From: Deltaproteobacteria bacterium UBA2409
Lineage (GTDB): Bacteria > Bdellovibrionota_C > UBA2361 > DDRT01
Direction: 5' to 3'
DNA: 64,000 nt
Assembly: GCA_002343185.1 (NCBI GenBank)
Contig: DDRT01000020.1
Location: forward strand, 348,125-412,124
Shown here in pieces: positions 7,954-16,266 of the stretch. The translations under genes and the position numbers were made by a program. Numbering within the stretch: position 1 is the stretch's first letter; every line of letters begins with the position of its first letter. Under the pieces are notes generated by a model that was given only the letters and a program-made list of their open reading frames with translations, made no database searches and had not been told where the DNA came from.

Positions 7954-9887
7954 TCCGGTATGCTGATATCGCAGTAGCGATATTCGTTGGACTGGTTGCA
8001 CTGTTATTAGTACTTCCTGTACCAGCAGCTTTAATTGATATCTTAATTGTTTTTAATCTTGGAGTATCGATTCTCCTTTTGCTTGCTGCCCTTTATGTAT
8101 CAAGCTCTATATCACTTTTAGCTTTTCCAACGATTTTGCTACTAACAACTTTGCTTCGTCTTTCAGTTAACGTTGCATCAACAAGATTAATCCTCACAGA
8201 TGGCTATGCAGGTTCTGTAATTGAATCATTCGGACAGTTTTTAATTCGTGGTGAAGTGGTAGTTGGGCTACTACTTTTTGCTATCATCTCAGTGGTAACT
8301 TTAATTGTTATTGCAAGGGGTGCTGGGAGAGTCTCTGAAGTTGCAGCCAGATTTACACTAGATGCACTTCCTGGAAGGCAGTTGGCGATCGATGCAGAAC
8401 TTAGAGCAGGCTCAATCACAGCTGATCAAGCTAAAAACAAAAGAGAAGAATTAAGACGTGAATCAATGCTTTATGGCTCGATGGATGGTGCCATGAAGTT
8501 TGTTCAGGGAGACGCAATAGCCGGGTTAGTTATAATTTTTATAAATATCTTTGGTGGTCTTTACTTAGGAATCTCAAGAGGGATGGAATTAACAGAGGCC
8601 CTTCAAACATATACAATCCTTACCGTTGGTGATGGATTAGTCTCTCAGATTCCAGCGCTACTTGTCTCAATCTGTGCAGGAATAGTGGTTACAAGGGTTA
8701 GTATACCAGGGGGAGACACTATTGCTACAGAAATCGCTGACCAATTTCTTAAAAATCCCTCTACTCTGTTTTTGACAGGAGGAATGTTATTTATCATTGG
8801 TGTACTTCCTGGACTTCCATTTTTTCCATTCTTCTTGCTCGCGGTGCCATTTATAGGGCTTGGAGTGTATAGACTAAGATCTGAAGAACCTCAGATTATT
8901 CAACGAACCCCTATGCTCCCTGAACCTGAGGTAGAAGAGTCTGGCCTTGTTCTTTATTTTGATAATCTTTTTAATGCAGACCGCGAGCTATCAAGATTTT
9001 GGGAAAGACTTACTCAATCTGTTTACGATGAAAGAGGGGTAACTATCCCTAGTTTGTCAATCAGGCAGAAGAGCTTGGTTGATCCATTAGGTTGCGAGTT
9101 GCAAATAAACGGTTCTCTTGCCTGGAACCATTATGCACCTACAAGAGGTCTATGTGTCGTCTCTAACCCCGCCAATGCAGAGCTAATAGGGTGCCCAGTG
9201 CTTGTTCATGATCTTCTACCTGTATCTGGACAGACGATATTTTGGACACCAGACACAATAGCCTCAAGAAGAGTTTTAGAGATGTCCGAGATTCCGTTTT
9301 ATACAGAGGCTGAGTATTTGATGGTGCAGGCCGCTAACTTTCTTTTAAATCATCCTGAAGAATTTTTCTCCATGGCAGAAGTTCATGAGCTATTACAGAA
9401 ACTGGAAAAAAGATTACCCGGATTATTGACTGAAGGGTTTCAGGGAAATTTTCTATCAACAGGAAAATTAACCGAGGTTTTACGTTCTCTAATAAGACAT
9501 GGGATTAGTATACGTGATTTTAGATCAATAGTAGAAGAAACTCACAGATTCTGTGCTGAAAACGGGATTACAACTGGAGATGATGCTGATGTGAATATTA
9601 ACACTTTAGTTAATCAACTTAGGACTCGAAGGAGGAAATCATTACTTGAACGTTACAGGGACAGTGCCGGTCGAATTAGAGTCTGCCTGGTTTCCTCAGA
9701 TGGGGATAGCTTATTAGAGGAGAAGCTGCAGATTGAGCGGGAACGAGCCATAGGAGTATCAGCGTTTATATGTGATGATGAATTGAAAGAAGAGTTCCTC
9801 AGCTTATATCCAGAGCTACAAACAAGAACATTGCAATTACAGGAGCTCGATGACAAAGTATCCCCACTATATGATGTATCTCTGTAG
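7950..9887 (+). CDS. flhA: FlhA-family (FHIPEP) type III export gate protein
   Basis: A 645-aa protein. Residues 1-310 carry about eight membrane helices with the FHIPEP signature, including LLLTTLLRLSVNVASTRLIL and the cytoplasmic loop EVAARFTLDALPGRQLAID. The C-terminal half is the soluble nonameric-ring domain (RQKSLVDPLGCELQING onward). It recruits export substrates and couples the proton motive force to flagellar export. It is slightly short for FlhA (about 690 aa is common), and the ITKGAERVAEV loop of typical members reads IARGAGRVSEV here. Injectisome SctV belongs to the same family; the flgK/flgL neighbours favour FlhA, but other export genes (fliP, fliQ, fliR, flhB) are not in view, so SctV is not excluded. 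Confidence 0.82.
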   Translation: MIRYADIAVAIFVGLVALLLVLPVPAALIDILIVFNLGVSILLLLAALYVSSSISLLAFPTILLLTTLLRLSVNVASTRLILTDGYAGSVIESFGQFLIRGEVVVGLLLFAIISVVTLIVIARGAGRVSEVAARFTLDALPGRQLAIDAELRAGSITADQAKNKREELRRESMLYGSMDGAMKFVQGDAIAGLVIIFINIFGGLYLGISRGMELTEALQTYTILTVGDGLVSQIPALLVSICAGIVVTRVSIPGGDTIATEIADQFLKNPSTLFLTGGMLFIIGVLPGLPFFPFFLLAVPFIGLGVYRLRSEEPQIIQRTPMLPEPEVEESGLVLYFDNLFNADRELSRFWERLTQSVYDERGVTIPSLSIRQKSLVDPLGCELQINGSLAWNHYAPTRGLCVVSNPANAELIGCPVLVHDLLPVSGQTIFWTPDTIASRRVLEMSEIPFYTEAEYLMVQAANFLLNHPEEFFSMAEVHELLQKLEKRLPGLLTEGFQGNFLSTGKLTEVLRSLIRHGISIRDFRSIVEETHRFCAENGITTGDDADVNINTLVNQLRTRRRKSLLERYRDSAGRIRVCLVSSDGDSLLEEKLQIERERAIGVSAFICDDELKEEFLSLYPELQTRTLQLQELDDKVSPLYDVSL

Positions 9888-9936
9888 ATTGTCCTCTTTC
9901 GTTAAATACGGCTCTTTAGTAGTCTAAAACCTGCTT

Positions 9937-12156
9937 ATGTCATCAGGAAAAGTCAGAGAAACTGACTTAAGTAATTATTTTCAGGTTGAAAGTCATCTAC
10001 TAGAGGGGCTTTTTGCTGATGCATACAAAGCGGTCGATAAAACCACTACAAGACCAGTTTGTCTTTGGATGTTTAGATCCAGACTTAAGGATCAGGTCGG
10101 GGCTGATGATGCTTTTTTGGAACGAATTTCGCTTTTAAGTGCAGAACTCCCTGGTTCGATTTTGAGGTTTGGAGTCGATAGTTCTGGTGTAGCGTTCGCC
10201 ACGGTTCCACCTTTAGATGGAAGGCCTCTAGTTGGAGGAGGAATTGATCCTGTTGAGGCGGAGAGAAGATTTCTTGCATGTCTTAGAATTGTCTCAGCAC
10301 TCCATGAAAGAGGAGTTTCCTTAGGAGATATTACTGAAGGATCCTTCTGGGTTGATAGAACAGGAACAGTAAGACTTGTAGGGGTCATGGGAGACTTCTC
10401 TGAGTACTTTATGGAGGCTGAAGAGCCAAAAATGCCTGAGTATGTCTCGAAAGGATCTCCATTTGAAAAGGATTGTTACTCTTTGTCAGTGATTGCAGTC
10501 AGACTATTTACGGGAGCGTTTCCAGATGGACGGGTAACAATTACTGCTAAGGGAGCCCCCCCTTGGGTTCATTCAGTACTGCAAGCAGGGGTAGATTCGA
10601 AATACAAAACAGCATCTGAAATTTTAAATGACATCCAAGAAGCAAGAAAGCGGGTAGTTGATGAGGCATACATGCCAGCTGCTCCTAAGGCAGGAGGACT
10701 CACAAAAATCGCCCCAAGGGAATCACAGTTAATAGTTGGGCGAAGTGTTAAGCAAAAAGAGGAAGAAGAGGAGATCGTTGAGGGATCAAGGGCTAGTTCT
10801 GCTCTAATTGTAGTTGCAATCGGAGCTCTTGCTGCCCTTGGAATAGGTGGATTTATATATTGGTCTCAGAGCGAGAAAACACTTGTTGAAGGAGGGGTAT
10901 CTCCGGTTGTTTCCGTTGGAACCGAAGTTGTTGATGAAAGTGAACTAAGAAAACTTTCAGCTTCAGATGATCCAGTTGCACATGAAAAACTTATTGAAAT
11001 GGCGATCTCTTCGGCTGATAGATCGAGACCAGAGTTTTATCTTCTTGAAAGAGCTAGAAGGAGAGGGTCACTTCGTGCAGCAGAACAGGTTAGAAGGTGG
11101 CTAAGGGAGCCAAAACAAGAGCTATACCGTACCGTTATGAGGCTCCTAGACCCTGGAATTCCTAAAAATATTCAAGGTGATCTTTTAAAAGATGTATATG
11201 TAAAAGAGCAAAACTTCGGATTAAATCTCTCCGCAGCTTTATTTCTAGATTCCACTCTTGATGAGGCGCTATTGAAAAGTTTTATCGGCGACTCTCTACC
11301 AGGTATAGAAAAAAGTAAGCTATCTATATTCGGACTAATACTTGCTCAGCCGATGTTAGCTGCTGAGTTTGGTGAGGATGTAATTCAAAAGAAGGAATCT
11401 ATCACCGATTCCGATCTGATAGAGCTTATAAAGATTCTAGCTGTAAGATCGGATAGTTTCATTAGACCTGTTGCTCATGCGGCTCTTGAGCGTGGGCTAG
11501 TTGATAAGAGAAGAGGACTTTTTTTAGAGTTGATTCGTGACAGAAACGATCTACCAGTTCATGTTATTCAAACCCTTGCTTTTGCTTCTTTAGAGGATAC
11601 GGACATATCTGCCTTAGGTGGCTGGAAAGATAGAGATCTTGAAAAGGTTCTACTCTCTGTGTGTGGAGCTTTTACTGATAAGGATAAGTTGAAGATGGCA
11701 CTTGATTTTCTTGGCGCTACAACCGTTTCTTCAGAGCCAGCCACTTCAATTTTAAGATGGGTTAAGGATAAAGCATGGGAGAATCGATCAAATTTTGCTC
11801 CTCTACTTGGTGCTCTTTTTGCCCCTGAAAGGTTTAGCAAGACTCAGCTTGATGAGGCATTTAAGGCTATAGAAAGTTTCGCTAATGATAAAAAACTTAT
11901 AGCAATACTAGTTCAAAGTGATGCAGCAGCTCTCACTATGATTAGAAAGTATCCGAGTTTGATTGGAGTTCCAAGGGCACTGGCTCTCCTGCGAAACCCT
12001 GATCCTGAAGTTAGAGCTGGTGCAATTGAGGTACTTAAGGGTACAAATGACCTCGGCGCTATGAAATTAATTATCAATGCTTTTGAAGCTGAGAAAGATT
12101 CAAGTGTAAAAGAGAAGTTTAGATCTACTTTTTGGTTTGTTAAGGATAGACGTTAA
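9937..12156 (+). CDS. Membrane pseudokinase with long C-terminal repeat-like domain
   Basis: A 739-aa protein. Residues about 13-240 follow the protein kinase layout, but the catalytic residues are mostly lost. The lysine block reads PVCLWMF instead of VAVK. The catalytic loop reads LHERGVSLGDITEGSFWVD, keeping one Asp (D131) but lacking the HR, Lys and Asn. The DFG block reads GVM. A low-complexity acidic linker and one membrane helix (about 288-309, ALIVVAIGALAALGIGGF) follow. The remaining 420 residues are alpha-helical and look like HEAT-type repeats (for example NPDPEVRAGAIEVLKGTNDLGAMKLI near the end), outside the cytoplasm if the kinase part is inside. It probably acts as a scaffold rather than an enzyme. 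Its position between flhA and flgK suggests a role in export or signalling. Confidence 0.7.
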   Translation: MSSGKVRETDLSNYFQVESHLLEGLFADAYKAVDKTTTRPVCLWMFRSRLKDQVGADDAFLERISLLSAELPGSILRFGVDSSGVAFATVPPLDGRPLVGGGIDPVEAERRFLACLRIVSALHERGVSLGDITEGSFWVDRTGTVRLVGVMGDFSEYFMEAEEPKMPEYVSKGSPFEKDCYSLSVIAVRLFTGAFPDGRVTITAKGAPPWVHSVLQAGVDSKYKTASEILNDIQEARKRVVDEAYMPAAPKAGGLTKIAPRESQLIVGRSVKQKEEEEEIVEGSRASSALIVVAIGALAALGIGGFIYWSQSEKTLVEGGVSPVVSVGTEVVDESELRKLSASDDPVAHEKLIEMAISSADRSRPEFYLLERARRRGSLRAAEQVRRWLREPKQELYRTVMRLLDPGIPKNIQGDLLKDVYVKEQNFGLNLSAALFLDSTLDEALLKSFIGDSLPGIEKSKLSIFGLILAQPMLAAEFGEDVIQKKESITDSDLIELIKILAVRSDSFIRPVAHAALERGLVDKRRGLFLELIRDRNDLPVHVIQTLAFASLEDTDISALGGWKDRDLEKVLLSVCGAFTDKDKLKMALDFLGATTVSSEPATSILRWVKDKAWENRSNFAPLLGALFAPERFSKTQLDEAFKAIESFANDKKLIAILVQSDAAALTMIRKYPSLIGVPRALALLRNPDPEVRAGAIEVLKGTNDLGAMKLIINAFEAEKDSSVKEKFRSTFWFVKDRR

Positions 12157-12158
12157 AT

Positions 12159-12623
12159 ATGTATAAGATTTTATTTTTGGCACTTTTAAGTGCATGTACC
12201 CCTGCCATGGAGACTCAGTTTTTGAATAAACCAGCTCCTGTGACAGTTATGTCTCAAACAGATGGACGGAATGTTGCGTTAAGTCAATTCCAAGGATCGC
12301 CATCAGTTATCTGCTTTTGGGCTCTATGGTGTAAGCAATCACCAGAGGTTTTAGAAGAGCTGAATGAATTTGCTGAAAAAAATCGGGATATCCCGATCTT
12401 TGCAATAAACATCGATAAATTTGAGAAAGAGCAGGAAGTTCTTGATAGAATTAAAAGATATCCATATTTAAGGCATGTTTATTCCGGTAACGATATCGGG
12501 GACTCAGCCTATGTTGCCTGGCAGGGAGAGATGATCCCATTTGTTGCAGTGATCGATAGCGAAGGGATTGTTAGATATTCAAAAGATGAGATCTCAGAGG
12601 ATTTTTATAAAGCCCTAAAGTGA
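12159..12623 (+). CDS. TlpA/thioredoxin-like lipoprotein with a single active-site Cys
   Basis: A 154-aa protein starting two bases after the pseudokinase stop. The N-terminus MYKILFLALLSACTPAMETQ is a lipoprotein signal with lipobox LLSAC. The rest fits the TlpA/ResA thioredoxin-like fold: FWALWCKQSPEVLEEL at the active site and the cis-proline segment MIPFVAVID. The usual CxxC is CxxS (WCKQS), so the protein cannot perform a standard dithiol exchange; it might act as a one-cysteine isomerase, a binding protein or have lost activity. No haem or metal motif is visible. Confidence 0.75.
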   Translation: MYKILFLALLSACTPAMETQFLNKPAPVTVMSQTDGRNVALSQFQGSPSVICFWALWCKQSPEVLEELNEFAEKNRDIPIFAINIDKFEKEQEVLDRIKRYPYLRHVYSGNDIGDSAYVAWQGEMIPFVAVIDSEGIVRYSKDEISEDFYKALK

Positions 12624-12629
12624 TTTTAC

Positions 12630-12649
12630 GTCTGGTAACCTGACCAGAC
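12630..12649. terminator. Hairpin after the TlpA-like gene
   Basis: A perfect 7-bp inverted repeat, GTCTGGT and ACCAGAC with a 6-nt loop, begins 6 bases after the stop codon of the TlpA-like gene and ends just before the sigma-54 promoter of flgK. No T-run follows, so a rho-independent terminator is possible but weak. The core CCTGACCAGACA also occurs in the GGGGTCAGGC-type intergenic repeats of this window. Confidence 0.3.
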
Positions 12650-12658
12650 ATGTTCTCC

Positions 12659-12675
12659 CCGGCACACTACTTGCC
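12659..12675 (+). promoter_or_regulatory. Sigma-54 promoter of the flgK operon
   Basis: The sequence CCGGCACACTACTTGCC matches the sigma-54 consensus (GG at -24, GC at -12, CAC after the GG and TTGC at -12). GG is at 12661-12662 and GC at 12673-12674, with exactly ten bases between them. The flgK ATG is 47 bases after the GC. Hook-associated genes are commonly sigma-54 dependent in polar-flagellated bacteria, and this window also encodes two sigma-54 activators. Confidence 0.75.
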
Positions 12676-12721
12676 CCTTTAATGGTAGAGGTGGTCTAGC
12701 TAGGAAAAAATTGCCGGAGAT

Positions 12722-14398
12722 ATGTCTAACTACTCGTCTAAAATAATCAGTTCTGCCATATCAGCACTTGCAGCCCAGCAGGCTATGCTTGCTGCAACCT
12801 CAAATAATATCGCTAATGTAAACACCCCAGGCTATGCGAGAAGAACTGTTGATCTTGTAACTAGAAACAGCCCAGAAGCAGGAGTAGGAGGGCAGCTTGG
12901 AGCAGGGGTAGATATATCATCAGTACAGCGAATTGCTGATAGATTTTTGCAGGGTGTTCTAGAGAGAACAGCAGGGGAAAGATCATCTGCAAGGGCTCAA
13001 TCCGAGTTTTTATCGAGGGCTGAACAGCTTTTTAGACTTGATGGAACAAGCCCAACGATAGGATCTACACTTTCAGCATTTTTTACAGCAGCAAATGATC
13101 TAGCATCTGATCCAGCAAGCCTTGAGCTGAGGTCGAATTTTGTTGAGCGTGCGAGAGATCTTGTTACAAGCATCTCGTCTACTTATAACAATCTTGCATC
13201 TCTACAAAGGGAAGCTGATTTAAGGCTTGAAGCTGAAGTATCTTCAGTTAATAGAATTACAGCAGAGATAGCTGCACTAAATGGTCAGATCTCAACTGTT
13301 GAAGCTGATGGAACCAGTACTGCTACAGATTTTAGAGATCAAAGAGAAAGACTTCTAAATGAACTTTCAGAGAAGATAAGTTTCTCAACTGTTGAACTAG
13401 CTAATGGTTCAATAAATATTCAGTTAGCAAATGGATTTTCACTGGTTAATGGTGGAACATCAAGAGATCTTTCGATCACACAAACGCCATCGTTTGATTC
13501 AACTCCACCGCAATCACTTTCAGGGGAGATTTTAAGGTACATCACTTATAACTATGGAGACGATACTACTAGATCAGATGTTGATTTCACTACTATGCTT
13601 TCACAGGGTGAAGGTTCGATTGCTGGACTATTAAAGGTTAGAGGGACGGTACAAACAGGTGACACCTCACCATTCAATGCCACAGGACCTATAGTACAAC
13701 TTGCTGGACAAGTTGAAGCTGTAACCAGAACCCTTTTAGATTCAGTCAATAGAACTTACTTAGGATACGACACATCCCTACCTGGTAACGGGGATGAAGA
13801 TCTAGGAACAGCTGGATTTCAGTCAAGAGCGGGGGATCTAAATGGAAATGCTCCAGATATTTACGGATTGTTTACGTTTAATTACTCCGGCTCTAGAGAT
13901 TTGAATAGTAACGGTTTGCCGGATGATATTGCTGCCATTGTGGACCCTAATACATTCACAAATTTTTCATCAAGATTAGCTCTCGCATTTACTGACCCAG
14001 CTCGTGTTGCAGCAGCATTAGATATAGATACTAATCCAGGTTCAACTTCATTTGCGCCGGGAGATGCGAGAAACATTCAAGCAATCGCAAACTTAAGGAA
14101 TCAGACATACACTTTTTCAGTCGTTGAAGGATCTGGCGGATCATTTTCAGGACGTTTTGAAGAAGCCTATAATAATGTTATCTCAACCGCCGGTAACGCA
14201 GCCAGACGAGCAAACACTCAGGCTGAATCAGCAGATCAAAAATTTATCACAGTCAGTGCAAAAAGAGATGAGATATCAGGTGTAAACTTGGACGAGGAAT
14301 TTACAAATCTTGTGAGGTTCCAACGAGCATTTCAGGCTTCAGCAAGAGTGCTAAGGGTTGCAGATGAATTACTTGAGCAGGTGGTAAATCTTCTATAA
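12722..14398 (+). CDS. flgK: Flagellar hook-associated protein 1
   Basis: A 558-aa protein. The N-terminal block AQQAMLAATSNNIANVNTPG is the conserved rod/hook-family signature and the C-terminal block NLVRFQRAFQASARVLRVAD is the matching coiled-coil end. The central region is variable, as usual. FlgK forms the first junction ring between hook and filament and is exported through the FlhA gate. It lies 10 bases before flgL and behind a sigma-54 promoter. Its length is in the normal range (about 460-650 aa). Confidence 0.95.
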   Translation: MSNYSSKIISSAISALAAQQAMLAATSNNIANVNTPGYARRTVDLVTRNSPEAGVGGQLGAGVDISSVQRIADRFLQGVLERTAGERSSARAQSEFLSRAEQLFRLDGTSPTIGSTLSAFFTAANDLASDPASLELRSNFVERARDLVTSISSTYNNLASLQREADLRLEAEVSSVNRITAEIAALNGQISTVEADGTSTATDFRDQRERLLNELSEKISFSTVELANGSINIQLANGFSLVNGGTSRDLSITQTPSFDSTPPQSLSGEILRYITYNYGDDTTRSDVDFTTMLSQGEGSIAGLLKVRGTVQTGDTSPFNATGPIVQLAGQVEAVTRTLLDSVNRTYLGYDTSLPGNGDEDLGTAGFQSRAGDLNGNAPDIYGLFTFNYSGSRDLNSNGLPDDIAAIVDPNTFTNFSSRLALAFTDPARVAAALDIDTNPGSTSFAPGDARNIQAIANLRNQTYTFSVVEGSGGSFSGRFEEAYNNVISTAGNAARRANTQAESADQKFITVSAKRDEISGVNLDEEFTNLVRFQRAFQASARVLRVADELLEQVVNLL

Positions 14399-14408
14399 GG
14401 GATAGCTT

Positions 14409-15395
14409 ATGACAAGAGTGACAGACCAACAGACTATGAGATCGCTCATGTACTCGATCCAAAGAAACAGAAACTCTGTTGATATTTTAAGTGAGCAACT
14501 CTCTTCTGGATTACAGGTAAGAAAACCAAGTGATTCAAGCGTTGCATCAGAGATCTCAAGATTTCAACAGATGCTTGATAGAATATCAGGTTTTGAAAAA
14601 AGAATCGGAAGTGTAAGGAGTTTCCTGCAATATCAAGATGATGCACTCTCTGAGTCTTCTGATATTTTAGTTCGAGCCAAAGAGATAGCTCAGCAAGCAG
14701 CAAACTCAACTAATAATCCAGATGCACGTAGACAGCTTGCTGAAGAGGTTCTACAAATAAGAGATCATCTAGCAAGCCTTGCGAATGCAACCTATCAGGG
14801 AAAATATGTTTGGGGAGGTGCTGATGATGATGATCCGCCATTTGATCCTCAAACTTACACGAACCCTGCTACAGGAGCTGCAAGTAGAAGATATCTTTTT
14901 GATGGAGAACCTGGCACGAGTGTTTTTAGATCGGTGCAGGTTAGTGACGATCTAACAGTTCAGGTAAATGCTGATGGTGATGCAACATTTTCTGGAGCAA
15001 TCCATGCCCTTGAAAGGCTCGGTAGAGCTCTAATGGGATATGCCACAAACCCTGCTACTGGAGCACCGGATGGAAGCGGAGATGCCTATACATTTCCAGA
15101 TGATTTTGAGACTCAAACTCAAGCTATTAGGGAATCGATCGATCTAATAGAAGATGCACGAAAGAACGATGTATTAGTTCAAAGGGTAGAGATCGGTGGA
15201 AAGCTGAGAAGGCTTGAAACAGCGGAATCGCTAATGAGAGTCTCTAAAGTTTCAGGAGAGGAGGCATTAAGTAAACTTCAGGATACGGATATGACAGCGG
15301 CAGCTTCACAGCTATCTCAAATTCAAACAGCACTGCAAGCATCATATGCTGTAACAAACAGAGTTTTGAATCTAACAATCTTAGACTATTTGTAA
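14409..15395 (+). CDS. flgL: Flagellar hook-associated protein 3
   Basis: A 328-aa flagellin-like protein. The N-terminal coiled coil contains LSEQLSSGLQVRKPSDS, the usual FlgL/flagellin signature (SSGkrin.PsD), and the C-terminal helix ends LTILDYL. Between them is a D2-like insert with KYVWGGADDDDPPFDP. FlgL is the second hook-filament junction protein. It follows flgK in one transcript. Flagellin genes themselves are not in this window. Confidence 0.94.
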   Translation: MTRVTDQQTMRSLMYSIQRNRNSVDILSEQLSSGLQVRKPSDSSVASEISRFQQMLDRISGFEKRIGSVRSFLQYQDDALSESSDILVRAKEIAQQAANSTNNPDARRQLAEEVLQIRDHLASLANATYQGKYVWGGADDDDPPFDPQTYTNPATGAASRRYLFDGEPGTSVFRSVQVSDDLTVQVNADGDATFSGAIHALERLGRALMGYATNPATGAPDGSGDAYTFPDDFETQTQAIRESIDLIEDARKNDVLVQRVEIGGKLRRLETAESLMRVSKVSGEEALSKLQDTDMTAAASQLSQIQTALQASYAVTNRVLNLTILDYL

Positions 15396-15473
15396 ATTAC
15401 TGTTGCGACTTAGCTAAAGTTCTATGCATCATACAGTTTGATAATTAATCCATGTTTGCCAGGGAAGGCTTGA

Positions 15474-15752
15474 ATGTTAATTTTAACAAGGAAGAGAGGA
15501 GAAAGTATCTGGATAGGCGGCCGAATTAAGGTCACCATCGTCGACTTAAAACCAAATCAGGTTAGGGTTGGAATAGATGCTCCTCAGGATGAACGGGTGT
15601 ACAGAGAAGAGATTTATTTGCAGATCTTAGAGGAGAACCAGCGAGCTGCTTCTTCATCAACTGCTCCTGCAGAAATTCCTGTAATGGTTAAACCATTGAA
15701 GGGTGGCTCAAGTAAACTCTTGGCAAAGCCAAAGGGGGAGAAAGATGAGTGA
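15474..15752 (+). CDS. csrA: Carbon storage regulator CsrA with a C-terminal extension
   Basis: Residues 1-60 are a standard CsrA: MLILTRKRGESIWIG at the N-terminus and the RNA-binding segment with VRVGIDAPQDERVYREEIY. CsrA binds GGA motifs in leader mRNAs and represses, among others, flagellin. A further 32 residues rich in Ser, Ala, Pro and Lys extend the protein to 92 aa, longer than the usual 60-75. Similar extensions exist in lineages where FliW controls CsrA. The end overlaps fliW by eight bases. Confidence 0.95.
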   Translation: MLILTRKRGESIWIGGRIKVTIVDLKPNQVRVGIDAPQDERVYREEIYLQILEENQRAASSSTAPAEIPVMVKPLKGGSSKLLAKPKGEKDE

Positions 15753-16209
15753 CGCTCCAACTCTCCTAATTAAAAGCAGCAGATTCGGTGAATTTGAAGT
15801 TGCCCTAGATTCATTGATTCAATTCCCATCAGGATTGATCGGATTTTCAAAGTCTCAGCAGTTTGTAATGCTAGAACATAAACAGCCATTTAACTGGTTA
15901 CAATCAATCGATGAGCCAGAGCTTGCTTTCGTAGTTATAGATGGATTTGAACTATCGCAGCAACTTGGAATGAAGCCTCCTTTTGGAGACAGAGATTCTG
16001 ATCTTAAAGAGGAAGACGAATACGCAGTTATGTTAATTGTAACTGTACGTCCTGATGCGAAAGATTCAACTGTGAATTTAAAAGCACCATTATTTGTAAA
16101 TTTACGAACTAGACGTGGAGTTCAGATTATATTTGATGATCCAAGATTTTCTACTCGCCATCCGCTTTGGACAGAGGAAGAGTTAAAAGAATCAGAGAAG
16201 AAGGAATAG
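15745..16209 (+). CDS. fliW: Flagellar assembly factor FliW
   Basis: A 154-aa protein. I take the ATG at 15745 because AAAGGGGGAG lies just upstream; a longer frame opening at 15703 would sit inside csrA. The core motifs FPSGLIGF and VNLRTRRGVQIIF (NxxxxxGxQ block) are typical of FliW. FliW binds CsrA and flagellin in a partner switch, so that flagellin translation matches export. The csrA-fliW overlap means the antagonists are made together. The protein is acidic in its C-terminal part (EEELKESEKKE). Confidence 0.93.
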   Translation: MSDAPTLLIKSSRFGEFEVALDSLIQFPSGLIGFSKSQQFVMLEHKQPFNWLQSIDEPELAFVVIDGFELSQQLGMKPPFGDRDSDLKEEDEYAVMLIVTVRPDAKDSTVNLKAPLFVNLRTRRGVQIIFDDPRFSTRHPLWTEEELKESEKKE

Positions 16210-16217
16210 AACGCTTC

Positions 16218-16250
16218 CACTGCTGGCAGCTGCCTGGTCAGGCCTTCCGC
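16218..16250. repeat. Fragment of the GGGGTCAGGC-type intergenic repeat
   Basis: The segment contains CAGCTGCCTGGTCAGGCC (16228-16245), which matches one half of the longer elements at 53616-53672, 60767-60874 and 61576-61629. It lies in the short gap between the convergent fliW and histidine kinase genes, where it could act as a bidirectional terminator hairpin (GGCAGCTGCC is palindromic). Confidence 0.6.
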
Positions 16251-16266
16251 CCAAGTAATAAACGAT

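Noticed and set aside
7950..9887. Injectisome SctV
   Set aside because: Possible by family, but no other injectisome genes are present and flagellar genes follow; kept as FlhA with caution.
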